Assembly (NCBI RefSeq): GCF_002356315.1
Contig: NZ_AP018164.1
Location: forward strand, 2,542,001 to 2,606,000
Length of the DNA: 64,000 bases
Reading direction: 5' to 3'
DNA from: Mycobacterium shigaense
Lineage (GTDB): Bacteria; Actinomycetota; Actinomycetes; Mycobacteriales; Mycobacteriaceae
Shown: one piece after another, positions 56,303 to 64,000 of the stretch
Position numbering within the stretch: the stretch's first letter is position 1
How the letters are laid out: every line of letters begins with the position of its first letter
Notes under the pieces: model-generated
Databases searched by the model: none
What the model was told of the DNA's origin: nothing
The model's input: the letters and a program-made list of their open reading frames with translations, nothing else
Position numbers and translations under genes: made by a program

Positions 56303-57117
56303 CGGCGTCGCCATGGGCCCGCTATCTCACCCGGTCGGTGACGCTGGCCTATATCGGCATCATGCTGTTCGTCCCGGTCTCGATCATCCTGTGGCGGACG
56401 TTCGCGCCCGGGTTCGGCCAGTTCTACGCGTGGATCACCACGCCGGCGGCGATCGCCGCACTGCGGCTGTCGCTGATCATAGTCGCGGTCGTGGTGCCGC
56501 TGAACGTGATCTTCGGCGTGCTGACCTCGTTGTTGCTCGCGCGCAGCCGATTCCGGGGCAAAGCCGCGCTGCAGGCGATCGTGGACCTGCCCTTCGCGGT
56601 GTCGCCCATCATCGTGGGCGTCGCCCTGATCCTGCTGTGGGGATCGGCCGGCGCACTGGGGTTCGTCGAGAACGATCTCGGAATTAAGATCATCTTCGGC
56701 CTGCCCGGCCTCATTCTCGTCAGCATCTTCGTCACGTTGCCGTTCGTGGTGCGTGAGGTCCAGCCGGTGCTGCTGGAGGTCGGAACCGAGCAGGAACAGG
56801 CGGCGGCGACCCTGGGTTCAGGCCCGTGGCAGACGTTTTGGCGGATCACCCTGCCCTCCATCCGCTGGGGCCTGATCTACGGCACAGTCCTGACGACCGC
56901 GCGCACACTCGGCGAATTCGGTGGCGTCATCATGGTGTCGTCCAACCTGCCCGGGGAGTCGCAGACCCTGACGCTGCTGGTGAACGATCGGTATGCCCGA
57001 GGCGCCGAATACGGCGCCTACGCGCTGTCCACCTTGCTGATGGGCGTGGCGGTCGTCTTTCTCGTCGTGAAGACGATTCTGTTGGTGCACCGCAGACGGG
57101 TCAGGGCCCCGGCGTAA
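56299..57117 (+). CDS. cysW: Sulfate ABC transporter permease CysW
   Basis: 272 aa, GTG start. Six helices; DLPFAVSPIIVGVALILLWG, the EAA loop EQEQAAATLGSGPWQTFWRI and ARTLGEFGGVIMVSSN are CysW-specific. The gene normally followed by cysA (ATPase) is here followed by a convergent peptidase gene five bases later, so the ATPase must come from elsewhere in the genome. Confidence 0.94.
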   Translation: MTASPWARYLTRSVTLAYIGIMLFVPVSIILWRTFAPGFGQFYAWITTPAAIAALRLSLIIVAVVVPLNVIFGVLTSLLLARSRFRGKAALQAIVDLPFAVSPIIVGVALILLWGSAGALGFVENDLGIKIIFGLPGLILVSIFVTLPFVVREVQPVLLEVGTEQEQAAATLGSGPWQTFWRITLPSIRWGLIYGTVLTTARTLGEFGGVIMVSSNLPGESQTLTLLVNDRYARGAEYGAYALSTLLMGVAVVFLVVKTILLVHRRRVRAPA

Positions 57118-57121
57118 GCGG

Positions 57122-57808
57122 CTATTTTTTCACGGTCCGTGTCACGATGGCCGAATTGTGGTTGGGTGCCCACGCCTGCTCGAAGGTGGCCAGGGCGACC
57201 CGCTCGTCGCGGCCGGTCTTGATGCCGCTGTCATTTAGGTGCACCACACCGTCTTTCGTATCGATGCCGGTGACGACGACGAAATGATTCGCGGCGGCGC
57301 GGTTGCCCGGCCGGCGCCAGATGGTTTCGGCGTTGACGAGCGCGATGACCTTGCGCTTTTCGGCCAACGCCTGTTCCAGCGCCGCGGTCGTGGTCTGCAC
57401 GTTGTCCGCGGTGATCCAGTAGTGCCAGAGCAGCGCGGGCAGATCCCGGATGTCGGTGTTGCCCACCGGCCGCCACATGGGCCCGGAACCGACTGTGCTG
57501 GGGGTGTGTTCGGCCACGGCGGTGATCTGGGATTCGGTGGGCTGACGGCTGGTGAGTTCGCCGGCAACGTCGGCAACGGCCATCTCGCCGCAATCCGACC
57601 ACTGCTGCTGATGCCAATATCGTGCCGCGCCGGCCGGGTCCCCGTACATCCCGGAGTCGTGGTCGGCGTCCGGCGCGGGCGGCCCCGGGTTGGCGTGCAC
57701 GGCGGAGGCGAAAGCCACCGCCGCAGCAACGATGCAGCCCCACAACGGAGCTGCTCCCGACGTGAGGCGCGCCGCCGCGGCAAAGCCGGTCTGCACAGTG
57801 CTGGTCAT
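57122..57808 (-). CDS. Secreted C39-like cysteine peptidase
   Basis: 228 aa from the ATG at 57808. Signal peptide (helix LWGCIVAAAVAFASA, cleavage near VHA-NP). Catalytic set of a C39/papain-like fold: WSDCGEMAVADVAGEL (Cys), NHFVVVTGID (His) and HLNDSG (Asp/Asn). Members of this family are exported in mycobacteria, with unknown substrates. Convergent with cysW. Confidence 0.82.
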   Translation of the reverse strand: MTSTVQTGFAAAARLTSGAAPLWGCIVAAAVAFASAVHANPGPPAPDADHDSGMYGDPAGAARYWHQQQWSDCGEMAVADVAGELTSRQPTESQITAVAEHTPSTVGSGPMWRPVGNTDIRDLPALLWHYWITADNVQTTTAALEQALAEKRKVIALVNAETIWRRPGNRAAANHFVVVTGIDTKDGVVHLNDSGIKTGRDERVALATFEQAWAPNHNSAIVTRTVKK

Positions 57809-58061
57809 GGGCGTCCTTGTTCTCGAGCCGCCGCCGCGGCATGCCGCTGTCTTGAGAAGAAGGCCCTCGAGTCGCCCTACGCCGATCATTAAACGGGACG
57901 AGCACCGAAAATTCGGGGAAACGCGCCGACCCGTTGCCGCGACGAGACGGGCGAGATCCGGATCCTTAGTTGGGCCGCGCTAGTTGAGCCGCGATCCACA
58001 TTCGCAACGGATGCAGCGCAGCGTTGACGCCGACGTAACAAAATCGGCATCGAAGCTTCCT

Positions 58062-58081
58062 AAGGTGGGGCGGTCCACCTT
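58062..58081. promoter_or_regulatory. Inverted repeat in the glutamine synthetase leader
   Basis: Perfect 7-bp arms AAGGTGG and CCACCTT with a six-base loop, 38 bp before the TTG start of glnN. It could be an operator or an mRNA hairpin near the start; no factor can be named. Confidence 0.4.
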
Positions 58082-58118
58082 CCTCGAGGGTCGGATCCCC
58101 ATAGCGATAGGAACTCCA

Positions 58119-60296
58119 TTGAGCGGAAATGCAGCCCGCCTGCAGGCGATCACCAACGTCGAGGCGTACCTCCCCCCGGCCGTCAGCTTCGTTCCCGGTG
58201 AAGCACCCGGCGAAGTCTTCGGGTCGAACGTCTTCACCAAGGCCGAGATGCAAGCACGGCTACCCAAGGCCGTGTACAAGTCCGTGGTGGCGACCATCGA
58301 GAAAGGCGCCAAGCTGGACCCGGCGGTCGCCGACACGGTCGCGGTGGCCATGAAGGACTGGGCGCTGGAGAAGGGCGCCACGCACTACGCCCACGTGTTC
58401 TACCCGATGACGGGCCTGACGGCGGAAAAGCACGACAGTTTTCTCGAGCCCGTCTCCGATGGGCAGACCCTTGCCGAGTTCGCCGGCAAGACCCTGATCC
58501 AGGGCGAACCGGACGCCTCCAGCTTCCCGTCGGGTGGGCTCCGCAGCACCTTTGAGGCGCGCGGCTACACCGGCTGGGACGTCACCAGCCCGGCCTACAT
58601 CCTGGAGAACCCGAACGGCAACACGCTGTGCATCCCGACGGTGTTCGTGTCGATGACCGGTGAGGCGCTGGACTACAAGACGCCGCTGTTGCGCAGCCAG
58701 CAGGCCATGGGCACGCACGCCGAGCGGGTGCTGAAGTTGTTCGGCCACAAGGACCTCAACCACGTGGTGTCGTTCTGCGGGCCGGAGCAGGAGTACTTCC
58801 TGGTCGACCGGCACTTCTTCCTGGCCCGCCCCGACCTGATCAACGCCGGCCGCACGCTGTTCGGCGCCAAGCCGCCCAAGGGTCAGGAGTTCGACGACCA
58901 CTACTTCGGTGCGGTGCCCGAGCGGGTCTTGGGCTTCATGATGGACACCGAGCGGGAGCTGTTCAAACTGGGCATCCCGGCCAAGACCCGGCACAACGAG
59001 GTGGCCCCCGGCCAGTTCGAGATCGCGCCGATGTTCGAGCGGGCCAACATCGCCTCCGACCACCAGCAGCTGCTGATGACGGTGTTTAAGACGATCGCCA
59101 AGAAGCACGGCATGGAATGCCTGTTCCACGAGAAGCCGTTCGCCGGCGTCAACGGGTCGGGTAAGCACGTCAACTTCTCGCTGGGCAACTCCGAGCTGGG
59201 TTCGCTGCTGGTGCCGGGCGACACCCCGCACGAAAACGCGCAGTTCCTGGTGTTCTGCGCGGCCGTGATCCGCGCCGTGCACAAATTCTCCGGCCTGCTG
59301 CGGGTATCGGTCGCCTCTGCCACCAACGACCACCGCCTGGGCGCCAACGAGGCGCCGCCGGCGATCATCTCGATCTTCCTCGGCGAACAGCTCGCCGATG
59401 TCTTCGAGCAGATCGCCAAGGGCGCTGCCACTTCGTCAAAGGGCAAGGGCGTCATGCACATCGGCGTCGACACCCTGCCACAGCTGCCGACCGACCCGGG
59501 CGACCGCAACCGCACCAGCCCGTTCGCGTTCACCGGTAACCGGTTCGAGTTCCGCGCGCCGGGTTCCGGGCAGACGGTAGCGGTGCCGCTGATCGTACTC
59601 AACACGATCATGGCGGACTCCCTCGACTACCTGGCCACCGTCCTGGAGAAGGCGGTCGCCGACGGCGAGAACTTCGATGTGGCCGTGCAGAAGGTGCTGA
59701 CCGAGATCATCACCGAACACGGCGCGGTGGTCTTCAACGGCGACGGCTATTCGGACAACTGGCAGATCGAAGCCGCCGAGCGCGGACTGCCCAACCTCAA
59801 GACCACGCTGGACGCCATTCCGGAGCTGATCAAGCCCGAATCGATCGAGCTCTTCGAAAAGTACGGTGTGTTCAACGAGCGCGAGCTGCACAGCCGTTAC
59901 GAGGTGCGCCTCGAGCAGTACGCGCTGACCATCGGTGTGGAGGCGAAGCTGGCGCTGGAGATCGGGAGCACGGTCGTCCTGCCCGCCGCGATCCGGTACC
60001 AGACCGAACTCGCCCAGAACGTCGCGGCGCTGAAGAAGGCCGGGGTGGAGGCGAATACCGCTCTGCTGGAATCGGTTTCGACCCCGCTTGCCGACCTGTC
60101 CGCGGCGCTGGAGACCCTGAAGGCGGCGCTGTCGGATCACTCCGCGGAGTCCGCACTCGAGGAGGCCACCCACGCCCAGAAGGCGTTGCTACCGGCGATG
60201 GCGGCGGTGCGTGAAGCGGCGGACACGCTGGAAGGCGTTGTCGCCGACGACTTGTGGCCGCTACCGACCTACCAGGAGCTGCTCTACATCCTGTGA
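58119..60296 (+). CDS. glnN: Type III glutamine synthetase
   Basis: 725 aa from the TTG at 58119 (AGGA six bases before), which gives the usual GSIII length; the frame is open to 57984. GSIII motifs: [48 protein letters not shown] and [15 protein letters not shown]. It makes glutamine from glutamate, ammonia and ATP, forming large oligomers distinct from GSI (GlnA). Many mycobacteria carry a GSIII in addition to GlnA1. Followed by a strong terminator. Confidence 0.93.
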   Translation: MSGNAARLQAITNVEAYLPPAVSFVPGEAPGEVFGSNVFTKAEMQARLPKAVYKSVVATIEKGAKLDPAVADTVAVAMKDWALEKGATHYAHVFYPMTGLTAEKHDSFLEPVSDGQTLAEFAGKTLIQGEPDASSFPSGGLRSTFEARGYTGWDVTSPAYILENPNGNTLCIPTVFVSMTGEALDYKTPLLRSQQAMGTHAERVLKLFGHKDLNHVVSFCGPEQEYFLVDRHFFLARPDLINAGRTLFGAKPPKGQEFDDHYFGAVPERVLGFMMDTERELFKLGIPAKTRHNEVAPGQFEIAPMFERANIASDHQQLLMTVFKTIAKKHGMECLFHEKPFAGVNGSGKHVNFSLGNSELGSLLVPGDTPHENAQFLVFCAAVIRAVHKFSGLLRVSVASATNDHRLGANEAPPAIISIFLGEQLADVFEQIAKGAATSSKGKGVMHIGVDTLPQLPTDPGDRNRTSPFAFTGNRFEFRAPGSGQTVAVPLIVLNTIMADSLDYLATVLEKAVADGENFDVAVQKVLTEIITEHGAVVFNGDGYSDNWQIEAAERGLPNLKTTLDAIPELIKPESIELFEKYGVFNERELHSRYEVRLEQYALTIGVEAKLALEIGSTVVLPAAIRYQTELAQNVAALKKAGVEANTALLESVSTPLADLSAALETLKAALSDHSAESALEEATHAQKALLPAMAAVREAADTLEGVVADDLWPLPTYQELLYIL

Positions 60297-60304
60297 GGCA
60301 CTCA

Positions 60305-60348
60305 GGCGGGCCGTGCCGCGGGGGGTTGCCCGCGCGGCACGGCCCGCC
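60305..60348 (+). terminator. Hairpin terminator after glnN
   Basis: Perfect 16-bp stem (60305-60320 with 60333-60348) and a 12-base loop, eight bases past the glnN stop. Very GC-rich with no U tract, the usual form of mycobacterial intrinsic terminators. Confidence 0.85.
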
Positions 60349-60434
60349 ACGCTTCGGCGACATGTAGGAACTGCACATTTCGCGGTCGGCGCGCTAAATT
60401 CTCTCCGGATCGATTTCACCCGTTCAGGGAGAAC

Positions 60435-61580
60435 ATGGGGCCATTTGACACCGGTCGGCGGCGTGCCTTGGAGTGGGAGACATACCAGCTGCTGTGGAAT
60501 CTGTGGCGGATTTCGCGGCGCACCGCGATCGACACCAGCAACTGGGACTCGGCGTGTGAGCTGCTGCAGACGTATTACACCGTCAACCAGGCCCGCCAAA
60601 ATTCCGAGGTCTGCGCGATGCGGATCCGGTACTTGGAAGTCGCCGAGCCCGCCCCGCGGCTCGCCGACTTCGTGGCCGCCCCGCCCTATGGGGGCGTGGC
60701 CGACGCCCCACGGCGGCTGGCACAGGCCCGCTACGAGTACCAGCTGGCGCGCGTGCGGCACCCGCAGCGGGAACAGCAGCGTCTCCGGGAGCTCGAAACG
60801 ACCAGGGCGCTGTACGCGGCGGTGCTGGCCACCGAAGCCAGGGCCAGAGCCGCCGAGCTGGCCCGTCGCCGCGAGTGGCAGCAGAGCCGGTGGCCGGAGG
60901 GCGTCGTCCTCGACAGCGACATCTACAGCATCGACAGCTTGTCGGACCAGGTGGACGCCCAGAACATCAGGATCGAGGCCCGGGTGCGTGCGCTGACCAA
61001 TCTGCTGCGAGACGGGCTGGCCCACCTGCCGGACGCGGCGCCGCCCGACCCGGACGCGGACGACGCGGCCGCGCTGGCGGCCCGGGTCGACGCGGTCCTG
61101 GCGACCCTGCCGCTGCCCGACTGGCTCCGTACCCAGGCCACGGTCACCCATGCCGCGCAGCCGCACGAATTGGTCATCGAATATCAGCTCCCCTCCGTCG
61201 ATGTCGTCCCGAAAGCCCGGGCGTACCGGTACGTCGAGGACCAGGACGGCGTCGTCGCGACGGTGCGGCCGTCGTCAGAGGTAAAAGCGTTGTACGCCGG
61301 CACTATTGAGCAGCTCACGTTGCTGTCGCTCGCGGCCATTCTGGCTGCCGGGCTCGGGCCGCACGCCGATGCCGTGGTGTTCAACGGCGTTGTCATTGCG
61401 CGGGATCCGGGCGGGGGTCAACCAACTCGGCCCTGCCTGATCGCCGTGCGGGTCACCGCGACCGCCTTCGCCGAACTCGACCTCGCGCAGGCCGATCCGA
61501 GCGCCATCCTGAAACGGCTGTCCGCGACCGTGTCGCAGAACCCGGCGGAGTTGCAGCCGGTCCGGCCGTTGCGGGGCTGA
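60435..61580 (+). CDS. Restriction-endonuclease-like protein lacking the Mrr nuclease domain
   Basis: 381 aa, ATG after AGGGAG. A helical N-terminal part (about 1-150, rich in Arg/Gln, likely coiled coil) is followed by a beta-rich region: ELVIEYQLPSVDVVPKARAY, RYVEDQDGVVATVRPSSEVK, VVFNGVV and CLIAVRVTATAFAEL, ending NPAELQPVRPLRG. The same block precedes a C-terminal Mrr-type endonuclease domain in longer actinobacterial restriction-system proteins. Here the gene stops exactly where that domain would begin, so it cannot cleave DNA on its own. Convergent with the kinase gene, no gap. Confidence 0.75.
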   Translation: MGPFDTGRRRALEWETYQLLWNLWRISRRTAIDTSNWDSACELLQTYYTVNQARQNSEVCAMRIRYLEVAEPAPRLADFVAAPPYGGVADAPRRLAQARYEYQLARVRHPQREQQRLRELETTRALYAAVLATEARARAAELARRREWQQSRWPEGVVLDSDIYSIDSLSDQVDAQNIRIEARVRALTNLLRDGLAHLPDAAPPDPDADDAAALAARVDAVLATLPLPDWLRTQATVTHAAQPHELVIEYQLPSVDVVPKARAYRYVEDQDGVVATVRPSSEVKALYAGTIEQLTLLSLAAILAAGLGPHADAVVFNGVVIARDPGGGQPTRPCLIAVRVTATAFAELDLAQADPSAILKRLSATVSQNPAELQPVRPLRG

Positions 61581-63113
61581 TCAGCTGTAGGCCTCCCACC
61601 ATTTGTGTAAGTCGGCGACGGCGCCCTGGTCACCAGCGACGTCGGAGAGCATCAGCTTCTTGTCGAACGTCCAGATCAGGCTCGGGTGATCGGAGGAAGT
61701 GCCACACGCGATCATGCCGCCCGTCACGGTGGAGGCTCCGTTGGGTTGCCAAGGAGCGGGCGACTTTCCCTCGCCGGGGCAGTCCGTCAGGCTGAGGTTC
61801 GCGACGTCGGCGTCGAAGGCTCTCTTCATACTGTCGAGATCCGGGAATAGCCCGTAGGTTGCGCGGGTCGGGCCGCCGGGCTGGGTGTTCGGGCCGCACG
61901 TCACCATCGTCACCGCGCCGACCCAGAGGCTGCCCGGATCGGGCGGGGCCGGTGTGCAGGCGCCGCTGGCATAGCCGGACGGGAGCAGGCTCAGCAGTTT
62001 GGATTCGTCATCGCCGGTTCCCTGGCCGGACCGCGCTGCGGCTTTCTCCCGCGGCGCCACCGTGCTCGTCGCTGACTGATCGCCGGACGGCGATTGGAGA
62101 AACCAGGAACCGACGCCCCCGGCGAAGGCGACGACGGCCGCGACGATCGGCCAGCGGTGACGTTGCCGCGGCGGCGCGGGCTCTGTGGGTAGTGCCGCGG
62201 CGTGCGCCTGGGCGCCGGTGATCGGCCGGATCGCGGTGTCGCTGTGCCGCAGGATGGTACTGGCCTTGTGTTGATCGGTGTTGCTGAGCGCCTCGTGGGC
62301 GGCGGCCGCCAGGGCACCGGCGCTCTCGTACCGGTCGTCCGGGTTTTTCGCCATGCCGCGTTCGATGACGGCATCGAACGCCGGGGGAATTCCCGGCCCC
62401 GAGGCGCTCGGCTTGGGTACCGGCTCCATCAGGTGCGAGGTAATCAGTACCCCGGTGTTGTCGGCGCGGTAGGGCGCGGCCCCGGTCAGGCATTCGTAGA
62501 GCACGCAGGCCAACGCGTAGACGTCGGCGCGGGCGGTCACCTCACCATTCGAAAACCGTTCTGGCGCCATGTATTTCCACGTGCCGACCGCGGTGCCGAG
62601 TTGGGTGAGCTTCTCGTCGGTTTTCGCGCTTGCTATCCCGAAGTCGACCAGATAGGCGAAGTCGCTGCTGGTGATCAGGATGTTCTGCGGCTTCACGTCG
62701 CGGTGTGTCACCCCGGCGGCGTGCGCGGCATCGAGGGCCGCGGCGATCTGGTGGATGATCGCCACCGCCCGCGGCGCGGGAAGCGCCCCCTCCTTTTCCA
62801 GCAGGCTGCCCAGATCGATGCCCTCGATGAGGCGCATCTCCAAGAACAGTTGACCGTCGATTTCGCCGTAGTCGTGGATCGGCACGACATGGGGTTCCAG
62901 CAGCCGGCCGGTGATGCGTGCCTCACGTTCCATCCGCTTGCGAAACACAGGATCCTGGCTGAACGCGCGCGACATCAGCTTGAGCGCGACCGTCCACTCT
63001 TTGATCGTGTGCTCGGCTTCGTAGACCTCGCCCATCCCGCCGCGGCCCAGCAGCCGTTTGAGGTGATAGGGACCGAAGGTCGTCCCCAGCCGCGAGCCTT
63101 CCGCGCCGCTCAT
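61581..63113 (-). CDS. Transmembrane Ser/Thr protein kinase
   Basis: 510 aa from the ATG at 63113 with AAGGAG six bases before (frame open to 63224). Kinase domain ~10-265: LLGRGGMGEVYEAEH, VALKLM, THRDVKPQNILI, VDFGIAS, GTWKYMAPERF. One transmembrane helix (about 308-328, WPIVAAVVAFAGGVGSWFL) leads to a ~170-residue extracytoplasmic domain with four cysteines (GACTPAPP, VTCGPN, TDCPGE, IACGTS) that could form two disulfides and sense a ligand. PknF/PknI-like architecture; the exact orthologue is not identified. Confidence 0.92.
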   Translation of the reverse strand: MSGAEGSRLGTTFGPYHLKRLLGRGGMGEVYEAEHTIKEWTVALKLMSRAFSQDPVFRKRMEREARITGRLLEPHVVPIHDYGEIDGQLFLEMRLIEGIDLGSLLEKEGALPAPRAVAIIHQIAAALDAAHAAGVTHRDVKPQNILITSSDFAYLVDFGIASAKTDEKLTQLGTAVGTWKYMAPERFSNGEVTARADVYALACVLYECLTGAAPYRADNTGVLITSHLMEPVPKPSASGPGIPPAFDAVIERGMAKNPDDRYESAGALAAAAHEALSNTDQHKASTILRHSDTAIRPITGAQAHAAALPTEPAPPRQRHRWPIVAAVVAFAGGVGSWFLQSPSGDQSATSTVAPREKAAARSGQGTGDDESKLLSLLPSGYASGACTPAPPDPGSLWVGAVTMVTCGPNTQPGGPTRATYGLFPDLDSMKRAFDADVANLSLTDCPGEGKSPAPWQPNGASTVTGGMIACGTSSDHPSLIWTFDKKLMLSDVAGDQGAVADLHKWWEAYS

Positions 63114-63311
63114 CGCCCACTCCTTAGATCGCGCCTCGTCGATCATCGCAGGAAAAGTACAACATCTGAGCCGCGTGCGCGGGGTCGTCGTGGTGTGGCC
63201 CTGCTTGCACCGGCAAGGCAGCATTGCCCGGGCCGCCGACGATGGAGCCGGGTTCGGCGAGATGTCGCCTAATCATGCTATGCCACAACATCTTTCGTCC
63301 TGTCGGCACTT

Positions 63312-63644
63312 TCAGCGCTGCAGCAGCGCCAGTATCCGGGGCAGCGCCTGCCGGGTGGCGACCCGGGAGGCCTCGCGGGCTTGGCCGATCTGGTGGAATT
63401 CCAGCAGCCCGACGCCGCGCGTACTCGGCCGGATCACGGCGTCGGCCGCCGCAAGCGTCGTCGCCGCCGGCGGCCCGCTGCCCATCATCATCGTCCGCAT
63501 CAGGGTTTCGGCGATCCCGGGAACGCGTGGCGGATCGCCAGCCGCCGGTGCCGCGGCCGATGGCCGCTCGCCGAATCCGCCGCGGCCGGGGGGAGCGCCC
63601 GCGTCGCTCGGGTGGGGTTGCGCCCGGGAGGTTCCGAGATTCAT
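63312..63644 (-). CDS. Hypothetical protein, low-complexity N-terminus
   Basis: 110 aa from the ATG at 63644. The first half is Pro/Gly/Ala-rich and disordered; the second half (ETLMRTMMMGSG, RPSTRGVGLLEFHQIGQARE) looks helical. It lies 32 bp after the cyclase gene on the same strand, so is probably co-transcribed. No family recognised. Confidence 0.5.
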   Translation of the reverse strand: MNLGTSRAQPHPSDAGAPPGRGGFGERPSAAAPAAGDPPRVPGIAETLMRTMMMGSGPPAATTLAAADAVIRPSTRGVGLLEFHQIGQAREASRVATRQALPRILALLQR

Positions 63645-63676
63645 CGTTGATCTCCCGACGGGAAAGGCCAACCGAC

Positions 63677-64000
63677 TCAGTCGCGGTTGCGGACAGGCGT
63701 GTGCGCGGCCGGCTCGGAATCCACCTCTGGCCGCACGACGTCTTGGGTGACGACATCGCTTCTGCCGGGCGCGGTGTCCGAGCCGACCGTCTGCCGGCCC
63801 AGCACGGGAAAGACCGTTTCCTTGCCCCGCCGGCCCTTGAGCTCGACCTGCTCGCCCTCGCCCCACACGAAGTGCGCCTCCGCCGTGCGCCGAACACCGG
63901 TGGTCGCCATCACCGAGGCGCGGCCCTGGCGTCCGGCCAGGCCGGACAACCGGAACGCGACGTTGGTCGAGTCGCCGATGACCGCCTCCACCGATCGGGT
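63677..64000 (-). CDS. Class III adenylate/guanylate cyclase, C-terminal part (5' end beyond window)
   Basis: 108 codons are visible. VIGDSTNVAFRLSGLAGRQG is the end of the class III catalytic domain (the segment with the conserved Asn-Arg that binds ribose/phosphate), then HFVWGEGEQVELKGRRGKET, the usual last strand, and a disordered tail. The enzyme makes cAMP or cGMP. The frame runs through the window edge without a start. Confidence 0.85.
   Translation of the reverse strand, partial: TRSVEAVIGDSTNVAFRLSGLAGRQGRASVMATTGVRRTAEAHFVWGEGEQVELKGRRGKETVFPVLGRQTVGSDTAPGRSDVVTQDVVRPEVDSEPAAHTPVRNRD

Noticed and set aside
58030..58060. GlnR-type site (GTAAC...) before glutamine synthetase
   Set aside because: Only a single half-site is present, without the second GaAAC-type half at proper spacing.
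1..64000. CRISPR arrays, insertion sequences and rRNA genes
   Set aside because: No repeat-spacer pattern, transposase or rRNA sequence was seen anywhere in the window.

Overview
The window looks like chromosome from a Mycobacterium, probably a slow-growing non-tuberculous species. The evidence is the high GC content, the gene order parA-scpA-scpB-rluB-cmk-der (as in M. tuberculosis Rv1708-Rv1713), a PknK-type kinase, a DesA-type acyl-ACP desaturase, a UsfY-like protein, DosR-box and leaderless-mRNA signals, and an MbtH/NRPS/GAP lipopeptide locus. The species cannot be fixed from the sequence alone.

Layout. 1-4546: tightly overlapping core operon for chromosome segregation and condensation (ParA, ScpA, ScpB), rRNA pseudouridylation, CMP kinase and ribosome-assembly GTPase Der. 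4588-10757: accessory redox genes: an SDR with a divergent XRE regulator, an SDR-cyclase-IclR operon with a palindromic operator, tRNA-Pro(GGG), another SDR and a small hotdog thioesterase. 10940-20787: a hypoxia/hydrogenase-flavoured block. A DosR-like box precedes a DesA desaturase, followed by a UsfY-like protein, a complete hydrogenase maturation set (hypBA divergent from hypFCDE), a truncated CbbY-type phosphatase fused by deletion to the 5' end of a dead gap gene (a Calvin-cycle operon relic), and a NiCoT nickel/cobalt permease. No hydrogenase structural gene is present. 20998-27319: BlaI, TetR and MarR regulators with their targets, including a LeuC/LeuD-like hydratase plus ICL/PEPM-family lyase cassette that may form a small dicarboxylate pathway. 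27500-37970: glycosyltransferase, a broken GAP lipid-addressing gene, MbtH and a C-A-T-E / C-A-T-TE NRPS broken inside its second condensation domain; this looks like a decaying glycopeptidolipid-type locus. 38010-48912: SDR, a fused GAF-PP2C-ATPase regulator with a STAS partner, a diguanylate cyclase, an F420-dependent oxidoreductase and several broken genes. 48909-64000: PknK paralogue, MFS transporter, sulfate ABC transporter genes (subI, cysT, cysW, without cysA) behind a leaderless Cys-Cys short ORF, type III glutamine synthetase, a restriction-endonuclease-like protein lacking its nuclease half, a transmembrane Ser/Thr kinase and the end of a class III nucleotide cyclase.

Two features stand out. 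First, there are at least nine broken genes between 18.5 and 49 kb. Some show large deletions that are clearly biological (gap/cbbY, NRPS C domain, LLM gene). Others show single-base homopolymer indels that could be either true pseudogenization or sequencing error. Second, palindromic operators can be seen directly beside most of the one-component regulators (IclR, TetR, MarR), which makes several regulon predictions testable.
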